From assembly GCF_000720455.1 (NCBI RefSeq), contig NZ_JOAK01000013.1:84488-148487 (forward strand): 64,000 nt of DNA, in the 5' to 3' direction. This DNA comes from Streptomyces virginiae (GTDB taxonomy: Bacteria > Actinomycetota > Actinomycetes > Streptomycetales > Streptomycetaceae). The notes beneath the pieces were generated by a model. The model was not told the origin of the DNA and did no database searches. It saw nothing but the letters and a program-made list of their open reading frames with translations. Positions 1 to 11,058 of the stretch are shown here, in pieces (position 1 is the first letter of the stretch; each line of letters begins with the position of its first letter). The position numbers were made by a program, and so were the translations under genes.

Positions 1-4
1 CACC

Positions 5-1066
5 GTGAACTGGGACGACGAGAGCGACGACCGGATCGTGGCGGCCGCCGCCGACGGGGAGGACACCGCCGTCGAGGCGGCCCTGCGCCCCAAGGACCTC
101 GGGGAGTTCGTCGGCCAGGAGAAGGTCCGCCAGCAGCTCGACCTGGTCCTGAAGGCGGCCAGGCAGCGCGGGGCCACCGCGGACCACGTCCTGCTGTCCG
201 GCGCGCCCGGACTCGGCAAGACCACCCTCTCCATGATCATCGCGGCCGAGATGGGGGCGCCCATCCGGATCACCTCCGGCCCCGCCATCCAGCACGCCGG
301 CGACCTCGCGGCCATCCTCTCCTCCCTCCAGGAGGGCGAGGTCCTCTTCCTCGACGAGATCCACCGCATGTCCCGGCCCGCCGAGGAGATGCTCTACATG
401 GCCATGGAGGACTTCCGCGTCGACGTGATCGTCGGCAAGGGGCCCGGGGCCACCGCGATCCCGCTGGAGCTGCCGCCCTTCACCCTGGTCGGCGCCACCA
501 CCCGGGCCGGACTGCTGCCCCCGCCGCTGCGGGACCGCTTCGGCTTCACCGGCCACATGGAGTTCTACGCGCCCGAGGAGCTGGAGCGCGTCGTCCACCG
601 CTCCGCCCGCCTCCTCGACGTGGAGATCGACACCGACGGCGCCGCCGAGATCGCCGGGCGCTCCCGCGGCACCCCGCGCATCGCCAACCGGCTGCTGCGC
701 CGCGTGCGCGACTACGCACAGGTGCGGGCCGACGGCGTGATCAACCGCGAGGTGGCCGCCACCGCCCTCCAGGTGTACGAGGTGGACGCCCGAGGGCTCG
801 ACCGACTGGATCGCGCCGTTCTGGAGGCCCTCCTCAAGCTGTTCGGCGGCGGCCCCGTCGGGCTCTCCACGCTCGCCGTGGCGGTGGGGGAGGAACGGGA
901 GACCGTCGAGGAGGTCGCGGAACCCTTCCTGGTCCGCGAAGGCCTGCTCGCCCGTACCCCCAGGGGGCGGGTCGCGACCCCCGCCGCATGGGCTCACCTG
1001 GGGCTTGTCGCGCCGCAGCACGGCGGAAGTGGATCAACGGGGCAACAGGGCTTGTTCGGGGCCTGA
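5..1066 (+). CDS. ruvB: Holliday junction branch-migration ATPase RuvB
   Basis: The protein is the 353-residue hexameric AAA+ motor that, with RuvA and RuvC, drives Holliday junction branch migration in recombinational repair. Walker A GAPGLGKT lies at about residues 66-73 and Walker B LFLDEI at about 114-119. A sensor/arginine-finger region ([18 protein letters not shown]) follows, then the C-terminal winged helix. Length is normal for the family. The start is the GTG at position 5, giving MNWDDESDD; almost no upstream sequence is available, so its ribosome binding site cannot be judged. In streptomycetes ruvC and ruvA usually lie immediately upstream, beyond the window edge. The next gene, yajC, begins 165 bases later and probably has its own promoter. 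Confidence 0.97.
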   Translation: MNWDDESDDRIVAAAADGEDTAVEAALRPKDLGEFVGQEKVRQQLDLVLKAARQRGATADHVLLSGAPGLGKTTLSMIIAAEMGAPIRITSGPAIQHAGDLAAILSSLQEGEVLFLDEIHRMSRPAEEMLYMAMEDFRVDVIVGKGPGATAIPLELPPFTLVGATTRAGLLPPPLRDRFGFTGHMEFYAPEELERVVHRSARLLDVEIDTDGAAEIAGRSRGTPRIANRLLRRVRDYAQVRADGVINREVAATALQVYEVDARGLDRLDRAVLEALLKLFGGGPVGLSTLAVAVGEERETVEEVAEPFLVREGLLARTPRGRVATPAAWAHLGLVAPQHGGSGSTGQQGLFGA

Positions 1067-1113
1067 CGGCGCGGAGGTTCGCCCCCTCAGGAACTGCGGT
1101 GCCATGCTGGGCG

Positions 1114-1143
1114 TTGTTCCATCGGTGCGGACTCGCCTAGACT
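1114..1143 (+). promoter_or_regulatory. Possible promoter of yajC-secD-secF
   Basis: A -10-like hexamer TAGACT (1138-1143) sits 18 bases downstream of TTGTTC (1114-1119), in the ruvB-yajC gap and about 90 bases before the yajC start. The -10 fits the TAnnnT pattern of the main vegetative sigma factor, but the -35 matches only three bases of TTGACA. Confidence 0.35.
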
Positions 1144-1151
1144 CCGCCGAT

Positions 1152-1170
1152 GCCGACCCTTCGGGTCGGC
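1152..1170 (+). other. Short hairpin in the yajC 5' leader
   Basis: GCCGACCC and GGGTCGGC form a perfect 8-bp stem with a three-base TTC loop. It lies between the putative promoter and the yajC start. It could stabilise the leader mRNA; no function is known to me. Confidence 0.4.
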
Positions 1171-1231
1171 GTGCCCACCCCCGTAGAAAAGGCCGCCGTC
1201 CGCGTGCGGTCGTGCGAAGGATTTCCGTCCC

Positions 1232-1699
1232 GTGAATCTCGTGACACTCCTCCCGTTCATCGCGATCATCGCGGCGATGTTCCTGATGACCCGCTCCGCG
1301 AAGAAGAAGCAGCAGCAGGCCGCGCAGATGCGCGACCAGATGACGCCCGGCACGGGCGTCCGCACCATCGGCGGCATGTACGCCACGGTGAAGGAGATCG
1401 GCGACGACACGGTCACCCTCGAGGTGGCTCCCGGCGTCCACGCGATCTACGCGAAGAACGCCATCGGCGCCGTCCTGGAGGACGCGGAGTACAACCGCAT
1501 CGTCCACGGCATCGACGACGTGACGACCGACACGCCGGCCGTCCCGGACGACGCGTCCTCCCTCACCGAGGCCCCGAAGACGGACCTCGGCAAGGGCGAG
1601 GACGAGGCGCCGAAGCTGGACCTGGGCAAGAAGGACGGGCCCACCGGCGACGACGAGCCCAAGGACGGCAAGAACGACGGCGAGGCCGGCGCGAAGTAG
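1232..1699 (+). CDS. yajC: Preprotein translocase accessory subunit YajC
   Basis: YajC is the small membrane partner of SecDF in the Sec translocon. This 155-residue protein starts at a GTG and has one N-terminal transmembrane helix (about residues 2-19). A basic stretch (SAKKKQQQ) and the conserved YajC core follow, with MTPGTGVRTIGGMYATV and the VAPGVHAIYAKNAIG segment. The C-terminal half is a charged, lysine- and aspartate-rich tail (LTEAPKTDLGKG, LDLGKKDGP) typical of actinobacterial YajC and probably disordered in the cytoplasm. It is followed by secD and secF in the standard order. The 153-base gap to secD contains a long-range pairing (about 1709-1716 with 1743-1750) that could be an intercistronic hairpin. 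Confidence 0.93.
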   Translation: MNLVTLLPFIAIIAAMFLMTRSAKKKQQQAAQMRDQMTPGTGVRTIGGMYATVKEIGDDTVTLEVAPGVHAIYAKNAIGAVLEDAEYNRIVHGIDDVTTDTPAVPDDASSLTEAPKTDLGKGEDEAPKLDLGKKDGPTGDDEPKDGKNDGEAGAK

Positions 1700-1852
1700 C
1701 GCGCGGCCGGGGACCGTGCGGGCGCCTGACCGGCGGTCGGCGCGGTCCCCGTCAGTGACACTTCTGCGGGGGGCAGGGGTCCCCACCACACATTTCGTGG
1801 CCGTCCGCGCGCTGACCCGGCGCGGGGCGGTTGGACAGGGAGAAACGACAAG

Positions 1853-3634
1853 GTGGCAGCACCGAAGAAGGGCCGGCGGCCCACGGGGGCTCAGGGGAGG
1901 CCGGGGCGTGCCCTGGCGATCATCCTGATCGCGATGGTGGCGCTCACCGTGGGGATGTTCATCTCCAAGCAGACGACTCCCCGGCTGGGCATCGACCTCG
2001 CCGGCGGCACGAGCATCACGCTCAAGGCCAAGAGCGAGCCCGGCAAAGAGAACGCCGTCAACGAGACCAACATGAACACGGCGGTCGGCATCATCGAGCG
2101 CCGCGTCAACGGACTCGGCGTCTCCGAGGCCGAGGTCCAGACGCAGGGACGCGACCACATCATCGTCAACATCCCCAAGGGGATGAACGAGAAGCAGGCG
2201 CGCGAGCAGGTCGGCACCACCGCCCAGCTCTACTTCCGCCCGGTCATCGCGTTCGCGGACGGCGCCCCCGCCGCTCCCGAGGGCGCCCAGAGCCCGAGCC
2301 CCACCGCGAGCGGCTCCGGCGCTCCCAAGGCCCAGGACGGGAACAAGACCAGCCCGTCCGCCACCCCGTCGTCCAGCGCCACTTCCCAGGGCCGCGCGCT
2401 CAGCGAGGGCCTCAAGGCCCCGAACGCGCCCACTCCCACGCCGTCGGCGAGCGAGTCGAAGAAGGCAGACGACAAGGCGGCCCCGTCGCCGTCCGCGAGC
2501 GCCCCCGCGCCCGACCCGGCCGCCGCGGACCTGCAGGCCAAGTTCGCCGCGCTCGACTGCACCAACGAGGCGCAGCGCGCGAACGTGGGCAAGGGCGTCA
2601 AGCCCACCGACCCGACGCTCGCCTGCGGCCAGCGCGGTGAGCAGTGGGGCAAGTGGCTCCTCGGACCCGCCGCGGTCGAGGGCAAGGACGTGAAGAGCGC
2701 CAAGGGCGAGATCGACCCGCAGTCGGGTCAGTGGATCGTCACGATGAACTTCAACGACCACGGCGCGGACGCCTTCGCCAAGGTCACCGGCGAGCTGGCG
2801 GCCAAGCAGATGCCGCAGAACCAGTTCGCGATCGTCCTCGACGGCGACGTCATCTCCGACCCGTCCGTCAGCACGGCGATCACCGGCGGCAACGCGCAGA
2901 TCTCCGGCGGCTTCAACCAGCAGTCCGCGCAGGACCTGGGCAACATGCTCTCGTACGGCGCCCTGCCGCTGTCCTTCCAGGAGGACAGCGTCACCACCGT
3001 CACCGCCGCGCTCGGCGGCGAGCAGCTGCGGGCCGGCCTGATCGCCGGTGCGATCGGCCTCCTCCTCGTGGTCGTCTACCTGCTGGTCTACTACCGCGGC
3101 CTGGCCTTCATCGCGATCGTCAGCCTCCTGGTCTCCGCGATCCTGACCTACACGATCATGGCGCTGCTCGGGAAGGGCATCGGCTTCGCGCTGAACCTGC
3201 CGGCCGTCTGCGGTGCGATCGTCGCCATCGGTATCACCGCGGACTCGTTCATCGTGTACTTCGAACGCATCCGCGACGAGATCCGCGAGGGCCGCACCCT
3301 GCGTCCGGCCGTCGAGCGCGCCTGGCCGCGCGCCCGCCGCACGATCCTGGTCTCCGACTTCGTGTCGTTCCTCGCCGCCGCGGTGCTGTTCATCGTCACC
3401 GTCGGCAAGGTGCAGGGCTTCGCCTTCACCCTGGGTCTGACCACCCTGCTCGACGTGGTCGTGGTGTTCCTCTTCACCAAGCCCGTGATGACGCTGCTGG
3501 CGCGTACGAAGTTCTTCTCCAGCGGTCACCCGTGGTCCGGGCTGGACCCGAAGCGGCTGGGCGCCAAGCCCCCGCTGCGCAGCTCCCGCCGTACCGCCGG
3601 CGCCCCCGCCCCCGTCGAAGCAAAGGAGGCGTGA
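1853..3634 (+). CDS. secD: Protein export membrane protein SecD
   Basis: SecD works with SecF to use the proton gradient for late steps of Sec export. The 593-residue protein has a first transmembrane helix at about residues 20-37. The conserved GIDLAGG motif is at about 46-52 and the periplasmic P1 region follows. Between about residues 136 and 225 there is a low-complexity insertion rich in Pro, Ser, Ala and Gly (PSPTASGSGAP, TPTPSASESKK), an extracellular disordered loop not found in E. coli SecD. Five further membrane segments occupy the C-terminal third (from about residue 390), including the transporter-like ITADSFIVYFERI region. It starts at a GTG and is separated from secF by only three bases. 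Confidence 0.96.
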   Translation: MAAPKKGRRPTGAQGRPGRALAIILIAMVALTVGMFISKQTTPRLGIDLAGGTSITLKAKSEPGKENAVNETNMNTAVGIIERRVNGLGVSEAEVQTQGRDHIIVNIPKGMNEKQAREQVGTTAQLYFRPVIAFADGAPAAPEGAQSPSPTASGSGAPKAQDGNKTSPSATPSSSATSQGRALSEGLKAPNAPTPTPSASESKKADDKAAPSPSASAPAPDPAAADLQAKFAALDCTNEAQRANVGKGVKPTDPTLACGQRGEQWGKWLLGPAAVEGKDVKSAKGEIDPQSGQWIVTMNFNDHGADAFAKVTGELAAKQMPQNQFAIVLDGDVISDPSVSTAITGGNAQISGGFNQQSAQDLGNMLSYGALPLSFQEDSVTTVTAALGGEQLRAGLIAGAIGLLLVVVYLLVYYRGLAFIAIVSLLVSAILTYTIMALLGKGIGFALNLPAVCGAIVAIGITADSFIVYFERIRDEIREGRTLRPAVERAWPRARRTILVSDFVSFLAAAVLFIVTVGKVQGFAFTLGLTTLLDVVVVFLFTKPVMTLLARTKFFSSGHPWSGLDPKRLGAKPPLRSSRRTAGAPAPVEAKEA

Positions 3635-3637
3635 GAG

Positions 3638-4699
3638 ATGTCGAAGCTGGGAGATCTCGGCGCCAAGCTGTACCGCGGTGAGGTCGGCTACGACTTCGTC
3701 GGCAAGCGCTTTCTCTGGTACGGCGTTTCCATCCTGATCACCATCACGGCGATCGTGGCCCTGGCCGTTCAGGGCCTCAACATGGGCATCGAGTTCAAGG
3801 GCGGAGCCGTCTTCACCACCCCGAAGACGACCTCCTCGGTCGCCAAGGTCACGGAGGACGCGGAGAAGGCCTCCGGCCACGACGCGATCGTCCAGGAGCT
3901 CGGCACCGGCGGCATGCGCATCCAGATCTCCGGTCTGGACACCGACGCCGCGGCCGACGTGAAGAAGGAACTGGCCACCGACCTCAAGGTCACCGAGGCC
4001 GACATCAACGCCGACCTGGTCGGCCCCAGCTGGGGCGAGCAGATCGCGAACAAGGCCTGGACCGGCCTCGGCGTCTTCATGGTCCTCGTGGTGATCTACC
4101 TCGCCATCGCCTTCGAGTGGCGCATGGCCGTCGCCGCGCTGATCGCCCTGATCCACGACCTCACCATCACCGTCGGCGTGTACGCGCTCGTCGGCTTCGA
4201 GGTCACCCCGGGCACCGTCATCGGTCTGCTGACCATCCTCGGTTACTCCCTCTACGACACCGTCGTCGTCTTCGACGGACTGAAGGAGGGCTCGAAGGAC
4301 ATCACCAAGCAGACCCGCTACACCTTCAGCGAGATCGCCAACCGCAGCATCAACGGCACCCTGGTCCGTTCGATCAACACCACGGTCGTGGCGCTGCTCC
4401 CGGTCGCGGCCCTGCTGTTCATCGGCGGCGGCTTCCTGGGCGCCGGCATGCTGAACGACATCTCGCTGTCGCTGTTCGTCGGCCTCGCCGCCGGTGCGTA
4501 CTCCTCGATCTTCATCGCGACCCCGCTGGTCGTGGACCTCAAGGAGCGCGAGCCGGCCATGAAGGCGCTGAAGAAGCGGGTGCTCGCCAAGCGCGCGTCC
4601 GCCGCGGCCAAGGGCGAGTCCGCGGACGACGCCATCGGCTCGGGCGACGAGCCGCAGGTCGTCTCGCAGGGTCGGCAGCAGCCGGGGCGGCGACGTTGA
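3638..4699 (+). CDS. secF: Protein export membrane protein SecF
   Basis: SecF is the partner of SecD in the RND-type export motor. The 353-residue protein has TM1 at about residues 28-46, the GIEFKGG motif at about 51-57, a short periplasmic domain, and five more membrane helices. The conserved GYSLYDTVVVFDGLKE segment marks the proton-relay helix, and a basic cytoplasmic tail follows. It begins three bases after the secD stop behind a GAGAG ribosome site. Its stop codon shares bases with the apparent TTG start of apt (TTGA), so export and purine salvage genes are translationally linked here. Confidence 0.96.
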   Translation: MSKLGDLGAKLYRGEVGYDFVGKRFLWYGVSILITITAIVALAVQGLNMGIEFKGGAVFTTPKTTSSVAKVTEDAEKASGHDAIVQELGTGGMRIQISGLDTDAAADVKKELATDLKVTEADINADLVGPSWGEQIANKAWTGLGVFMVLVVIYLAIAFEWRMAVAALIALIHDLTITVGVYALVGFEVTPGTVIGLLTILGYSLYDTVVVFDGLKEGSKDITKQTRYTFSEIANRSINGTLVRSINTTVVALLPVAALLFIGGGFLGAGMLNDISLSLFVGLAAGAYSSIFIATPLVVDLKEREPAMKALKKRVLAKRASAAAKGESADDAIGSGDEPQVVSQGRQQPGRRR

Positions 4700-5250
4700 C
4701 CGCTGCGCTGTCCGACGACGTACGGACCCTCCTGCTCAGCCGCATCAAGGACGTGGCGGACTACCCGAAGCCGGGCGTGATGTTCAAGGACATCACCCCG
4801 CTGCTGGCGGACCCCGAGGCGTTCGGCGCCCTGACCGGCGCGCTGGTGGAGCTGGCCGGGCGGTACGGCGCGACGAAGATCGTCGGGCTGGAGGCGCGCG
4901 GGTTCATCCTCGCGGCCCCGGTGGCGGTGCAGGCCGGGATCGGCTTCGTGCCGGTCCGCAAGGCCGGCAAGCTGCCGGGCGCGACGCTCGCGCAGTCGTA
5001 CGAGCTGGAGTACGGCACGGCGGAGATCGAGGTCCACGCCGAGGACCTGACGACCGGTGACCGGGTCATGGTCATCGACGACGTGCTGGCCACCGGCGGC
5101 ACGGCGGAGGCCTCCCTCTCGCTGATCCGGCGGGCCGGGGCCGAGGTCGCCGGCGTGGCGGTCCTGATGGAGCTGTCGTTCCTGCCGGGCCGGGCCAAGC
5201 TGGCCGGGGCCCTGGCAGGGGCCCCGCTGGACGCGCTGATCGTGGTCTGA
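4696..5250 (+). CDS. apt: Adenine phosphoribosyltransferase
   Basis: The enzyme converts adenine and PRPP to AMP in purine salvage. The 184-residue product begins with a TTG overlapping the secF stop and reads MTAALSDDVRTLL. The next conserved block, RIKDVADYPKPGVMFKDITPLLADP, is the typical actinobacterial Apt N-terminus. The PRPP-binding loop VMVIDDVLATGGT is at about residues 124-136. The TTG start is favoured by length and coupling; an internal start would trim only a few residues. In many actinobacteria apt sits between secF and rel, matching this order. Confidence 0.95.
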   Translation: MTAALSDDVRTLLLSRIKDVADYPKPGVMFKDITPLLADPEAFGALTGALVELAGRYGATKIVGLEARGFILAAPVAVQAGIGFVPVRKAGKLPGATLAQSYELEYGTAEIEVHAEDLTTGDRVMVIDDVLATGGTAEASLSLIRRAGAEVAGVAVLMELSFLPGRAKLAGALAGAPLDALIVV

Positions 5251-5270
5251 CCGCGACCACCCCGTGCGGC

Positions 5271-5306
5271 ACGGCGGGCATCCGGGACCTCCCGGGTGCC
5301 CGCCGT
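5271..5306 (+). terminator. Terminator after apt
   Basis: Two 17-base arms (5271-5287 and 5290-5306) pair with a single G-T wobble around a two-base centre. The stem is GC-rich with no clear T run, a form common in streptomycetes. It separates secDF-apt from rel. Confidence 0.7.
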
Positions 5307-5442
5307 TCGCGTGCGCGGGCCGTTGCGGCAGGCTCGGCGAACGGGGTGAGCCAACCCTCGCTACGATGGGTTATCCGGACCGGACTCGGGCACCGGATCC
5401 ACCCCCGGACGAAGCCCGGGGGGACCCCCGTGAGGAGCGCTC

Positions 5443-7893
<2,451 letters not shown>

Positions 7894-7921
7894 GGGACAC
7901 CCCCGGGCCGCGGCCCGCACG

Positions 7922-7964
7922 ACGGAGGGCCCCGGTACGCGCGGCGCGTACCGGGGCCCTCCGT
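7922..7964. terminator. Bidirectional terminator between relA and the DUF349 gene
   Basis: Arms of 21 bases (7922-7942 and 7944-7964) are perfect reverse complements around one central base. It lies between two convergent genes whose stops are only 83 bases apart, so it can serve both strands. Confidence 0.85.
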
Positions 7965-7975
7965 CAGTGGCAGGG

Positions 7976-9205
7976 TCAGCCGCCGAACTCCTCCAGGCCC
8001 TTCAGCGCCTGGTCCAGCAGGGCCTGGCGGCCCTCCAGCTCACGCGAGAGCTTGTCGGCCTTCGCGTTGTTGCCCGCCGCGCGCGCCGCGTCGATCTGCT
8101 CGCGCAGCTTGTCGACCGCCGCCTGGAGCTGACCGGTCAGACCGGCCGCACGGGCCCGCGCCTCCGGGTTCGTACGGCGCCACTCGCCCTCCTCGGCCTC
8201 CTGGATGGCGCGCTCCACCGCGTGCATCCGGCCCTCGACCTTCGGCCGGGCGTCGCGCGGCACGTGGCCGATGCCCTCCCAGCGCTCGTTGAGGGAGCGG
8301 AACGCGGCACGGGCCGCCTTCAGGTCCGTGATCGGAACGAGCTTCTCGGCCTCGTCGGCCAGCTCCTCCTTGAGCTTCAGGTTCTCGGTCTGCTCGGCGT
8401 CACGCTCCGCGAACACCTCGCTGCGGGCCGCGAAGAACACGTCCTGCGCACCGCGGAAACGGTTCCACAGGTCGTCCTCGGCCTCGCGCTGAGCCCGGCC
8501 CGCCGCCTTCCAGTCCGCCATCAGCTCGCGGTAGCGGGCGGCCGTCGGACCCCAGTCGGTCGACTTCGACAGCGACTCGGCCTCCGAGACCAGCTTCTCC
8601 TTGACCTTGCGGGCGTCCTCGCGCTGCGCGTCCAGCGAGGCGAAGTGCGCCTTGCGGCGCTTGGAGAAGGCGGAACGGGCGTGCGAGAACCGGTGCCACA
8701 GCTCGTCGTCCGACTTGCGGTCCAGGCGCGGCAGGCCCTTCCAGATGTCCACCAGGGCGCGCAGGCGCTCGCCGGCGCTGCGCCACTGGTCGCTCTGCGC
8801 CAGCTGCTCGGCCTCGGCGACCAGCGCGTCCTTGGCCGCCCGGGCCTCGTCCGCCTGCTTGGCCTTGGCGACCTTGCGCTCCTCGCGCCGGGACTCCACG
8901 GTCTCGACCAGCTTGTCCAGCCGCACGCGCAGGGCGTCCAGGTCGCCCACGGCGTGGTGCTCGTCGACCTGCGTACGCAGGTGGTCGATCGCCGTCTGGG
9001 CGTCCTTGGCGGACAGATCAGTGGTCCGCACCCGCTTTTCGAGGAGGCCGATCTCGACCACCAGGCCCTCGTACTTGCGCTCGAAGTAGGCCAGGGCCTC
9101 CTCAGGGGTGCCCGCCTGCCACGAACCGACGACCTGCTCGCCATCGGAAGTACGCACGTACACGGTGCCCGTCTCGTCGACTCGGCCCCACGGGTCGCTG
9201 CTCAC
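7976..9205 (-). CDS. DUF349 domain protein
   Basis: This 409-residue, highly charged, helical protein carries several repeats of the DUF349 type (WxxFrxAxdxFFaaR-like blocks, e.g. LWHRFSHARSAFSKRRKAH and LWNRFRGAQDVFFAARSEV). The start is set at GTG 9205, giving MSSDPWGRVDETG, because GGAGGAG lies 6 bases upstream. Longer forms starting further upstream lack such a site. No membrane segment or signal is seen. The molecular role of DUF349 proteins is not established. It shares orientation with the cyclophilin gene upstream, and a 188-base gap may hold its own promoter. It is the tail-to-tail neighbour of relA. Confidence 0.9.
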   Translation of the reverse strand: MSSDPWGRVDETGTVYVRTSDGEQVVGSWQAGTPEEALAYFERKYEGLVVEIGLLEKRVRTTDLSAKDAQTAIDHLRTQVDEHHAVGDLDALRVRLDKLVETVESRREERKVAKAKQADEARAAKDALVAEAEQLAQSDQWRSAGERLRALVDIWKGLPRLDRKSDDELWHRFSHARSAFSKRRKAHFASLDAQREDARKVKEKLVSEAESLSKSTDWGPTAARYRELMADWKAAGRAQREAEDDLWNRFRGAQDVFFAARSEVFAERDAEQTENLKLKEELADEAEKLVPITDLKAARAAFRSLNERWEGIGHVPRDARPKVEGRMHAVERAIQEAEEGEWRRTNPEARARAAGLTGQLQAAVDKLREQIDAARAAGNNAKADKLSRELEGRQALLDQALKGLEEFGG

Positions 9206-9393
9206 AGCGCCTCCTCCACCTGATGCCTGCGAGGGGTTCACCCCCTGGGCATCGTCCACAGTTTCCTGGGGCGGGCAGCGCCCGCCCTGCACAACGCCAA
9301 CATAGGCGACCGCCGGGCCGGCTGTCCGCATCCCGCACGACGGAATATCGGCGCAGGGGGCGGGCCGGCCGGCCCGTGGGTCGCGTCACCCCG

Positions 9394-10182
9394 TCAGTTC
9401 TGGGTGACCGTGCCCTTCTCGATCTTGACATCGTTCTTCGGCGCACCGTCCTGGCCGCCGTCGACCGTGCCGGCCTTGGCGATCTCCTCCAGGACCTTCA
9501 GGCCCGCCGCGTCGATCTTGCCGAACGGCGTGTACGTCGGCGTCAGCGGGCTGTCCTTGTAGACCAGGAAGAACTGGCTGCCGCCCGAGCCGGGCTGGCC
9601 GGTGTTGGCCATCGCCACGGTGCCGGCCGGGTAGACGACCTGGCCCTGCTCGTTGGCCTTGCCCAGCGAGTCCAGGTTCTCGTCCGGGATGTTGTAGCCC
9701 GGGCCGCCGCGGCCGGTGCCCTCGGGGTCGCCGCACTGGAGCACGAAGATCCCCCCGGCCGTCAGCCGGTGGCACTTGGTGTTGTCGAAGTATCCCTTGT
9801 CGGCGAGCGCCTTGAAGGAGTTCACGGTCTGCGGGGTCTTCGCCGCGTCCATCGCGAAGTTGATGTCTCCCGCGCTGGTCTTCAGCGCGAAGGTGTACTT
9901 CCCCTTCTGGTCGATCGCCATCTCCGGCGAAGGGGACTGCTTCGGCTCGGGCGCGGTCGACGCCGACGGGTTCGCCGACGGGTCCGCGGCCTGGTCCTTC
10001 TTGTCCTTGTCGAAGACACCGCCCACGATCAGGCCCACCAGCGTCGCGATCACCACGGCGACCACCGCGCCGATCACCGCCGCCCGCTGGCGCGTCTTCT
10101 TCCGGGCCTCGGCGCGGCGCTTCTGCTGGCGCTCGTACTTCTCCCTGGCGAGCTGTCGCCGCCGCTGATCGCTCGTGACCAC
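9394..10182 (-). CDS. Membrane-anchored cyclophilin-type peptidyl-prolyl isomerase
   Basis: The protein should catalyse cis-trans isomerisation of prolyl bonds in proteins outside the membrane. The 262-residue product has a strongly basic N-terminus (residues 5-33) and one transmembrane helix at about 33-57. A short linker (PSANPSASTAPEPKQSPS) precedes a cyclophilin domain recognisable from GDINFAMDAAKTPQTVNSF, GYFDNTKCHRLTAGG, FVLQCGDPEGTGRGGPGY and GGSQFFLVYKD. The topology is N-in with the catalytic domain outside. The GTG start at 10182 follows AAGGAG about eight bases upstream. It is divergent from the MBL-fold gene. Confidence 0.93.
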   Translation of the reverse strand: MVTSDQRRRQLAREKYERQQKRRAEARKKTRQRAAVIGAVVAVVIATLVGLIVGGVFDKDKKDQAADPSANPSASTAPEPKQSPSPEMAIDQKGKYTFALKTSAGDINFAMDAAKTPQTVNSFKALADKGYFDNTKCHRLTAGGIFVLQCGDPEGTGRGGPGYNIPDENLDSLGKANEQGQVVYPAGTVAMANTGQPGSGGSQFFLVYKDSPLTPTYTPFGKIDAAGLKVLEEIAKAGTVDGGQDGAPKNDVKIEKGTVTQN

Positions 10183-10334
10183 CGGGTCGTCTCCTTGTAC
10201 GTGTCTGATACTGCTGTCCGGGCTGGGATAGGCCGTACCGTATATGGGTTCGCTGTGTAATGAGCGGCGCCGGTAGGCTCTGAGCAGCAGGATTGCCGAC
10301 CTGCACCTCCCGCCGACGACGATTGAGGACGAAC

Positions 10335-11048
10335 GTGCTGATTGCCGGGTTCCCCGCAGGCGCCTGGGGCACCAACTGCTACGTGGTCGCCCCCGCCGCC
10401 GGCGAGGAGTGCGTCATCATCGACCCGGGCCACCAGGCCGCCCAGGGTGTCGAGGAGACGCTGAAGAAGCATCGGCTCAAGCCCGTCGCGGTCGTCCTGA
10501 CCCACGGCCACATCGATCATGTGGCCTCGGTGGTCCCGGTGTGCGGAGCACACGACGTACCGGCCTGGATCCACCCCGAGGACCGCTACATGATGAGCGA
10601 CCCGGAGAAGGCCCTCGGCCGCTCCATCGGGATGCCGCTCATGGGCGAGCTGACCGTGGGGGAGCCCGACGACGTCCGCGAACTGGCCGACGGCGCCGCC
10701 CTGAAATTGGCCGGAATGGACTTCTCCGTGGCGCACGCGCCGGGCCATACCAAGGGGTCGGTGACCTTCCGGATGCCCGAGCTGGCCGACGTCCCGCCGG
10801 TCTTCTTCTCGGGCGACCTGCTCTTCGCCGGCTCCATCGGACGAACCGACCTGCCGGGCGGCTCCCACGCCGAGATGCTCGAATCGCTGGCCCGCGTGTG
10901 CCTGCCGCTCGACGACTCGACCGTGGTGCTGTCCGGCCACGGTCCCCAGACCACCATCGGCCGCGAGCGCGTGACCAACCCGTACCTGCGGGAGGTCGCC
11001 GCCGGCCTGGCAGCGGACCCGACGGCCGCTCCACGACGAGGAATGTGA
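10335..11048 (+). CDS. MBL-fold (glyoxalase II-like) hydrolase
   Basis: The product is a 237-residue metallo-beta-lactamase-fold hydrolase. The metal-binding motif THGHIDH lies at residues 56-62. Later ligands are in [28 protein letters not shown] and the terminal LSGHGPQT. The pattern matches hydroxyacylglutathione hydrolase-like proteins, but streptomycetes lack glutathione, so the natural thioester is unknown. The GTG at 10335 is preferred over an upstream ATG because GAGGA lies directly ahead and the conserved region begins at [16 protein letters not shown]. It ends 10 bases before hisS, so the two probably form an operon. This linkage is common in actinobacteria. Confidence 0.9.
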   Translation: MLIAGFPAGAWGTNCYVVAPAAGEECVIIDPGHQAAQGVEETLKKHRLKPVAVVLTHGHIDHVASVVPVCGAHDVPAWIHPEDRYMMSDPEKALGRSIGMPLMGELTVGEPDDVRELADGAALKLAGMDFSVAHAPGHTKGSVTFRMPELADVPPVFFSGDLLFAGSIGRTDLPGGSHAEMLESLARVCLPLDDSTVVLSGHGPQTTIGRERVTNPYLREVAAGLAADPTAAPRRGM

Positions 11049-11058
11049 CGAGAGCTTC

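Noticed and set aside
1034..4156. A 1040-codon minus-strand frame opposite yajC-secD-secF.
   Set aside because: Same shadow composition (HDEDGRQ-rich repeats), no domain, and entirely opposite known genes.
9206..9331. An N-terminal extension of the DUF349 protein to 9331.
   Set aside because: The extension has no conserved character, and a strong GGAGGAG site precedes GTG 9205.
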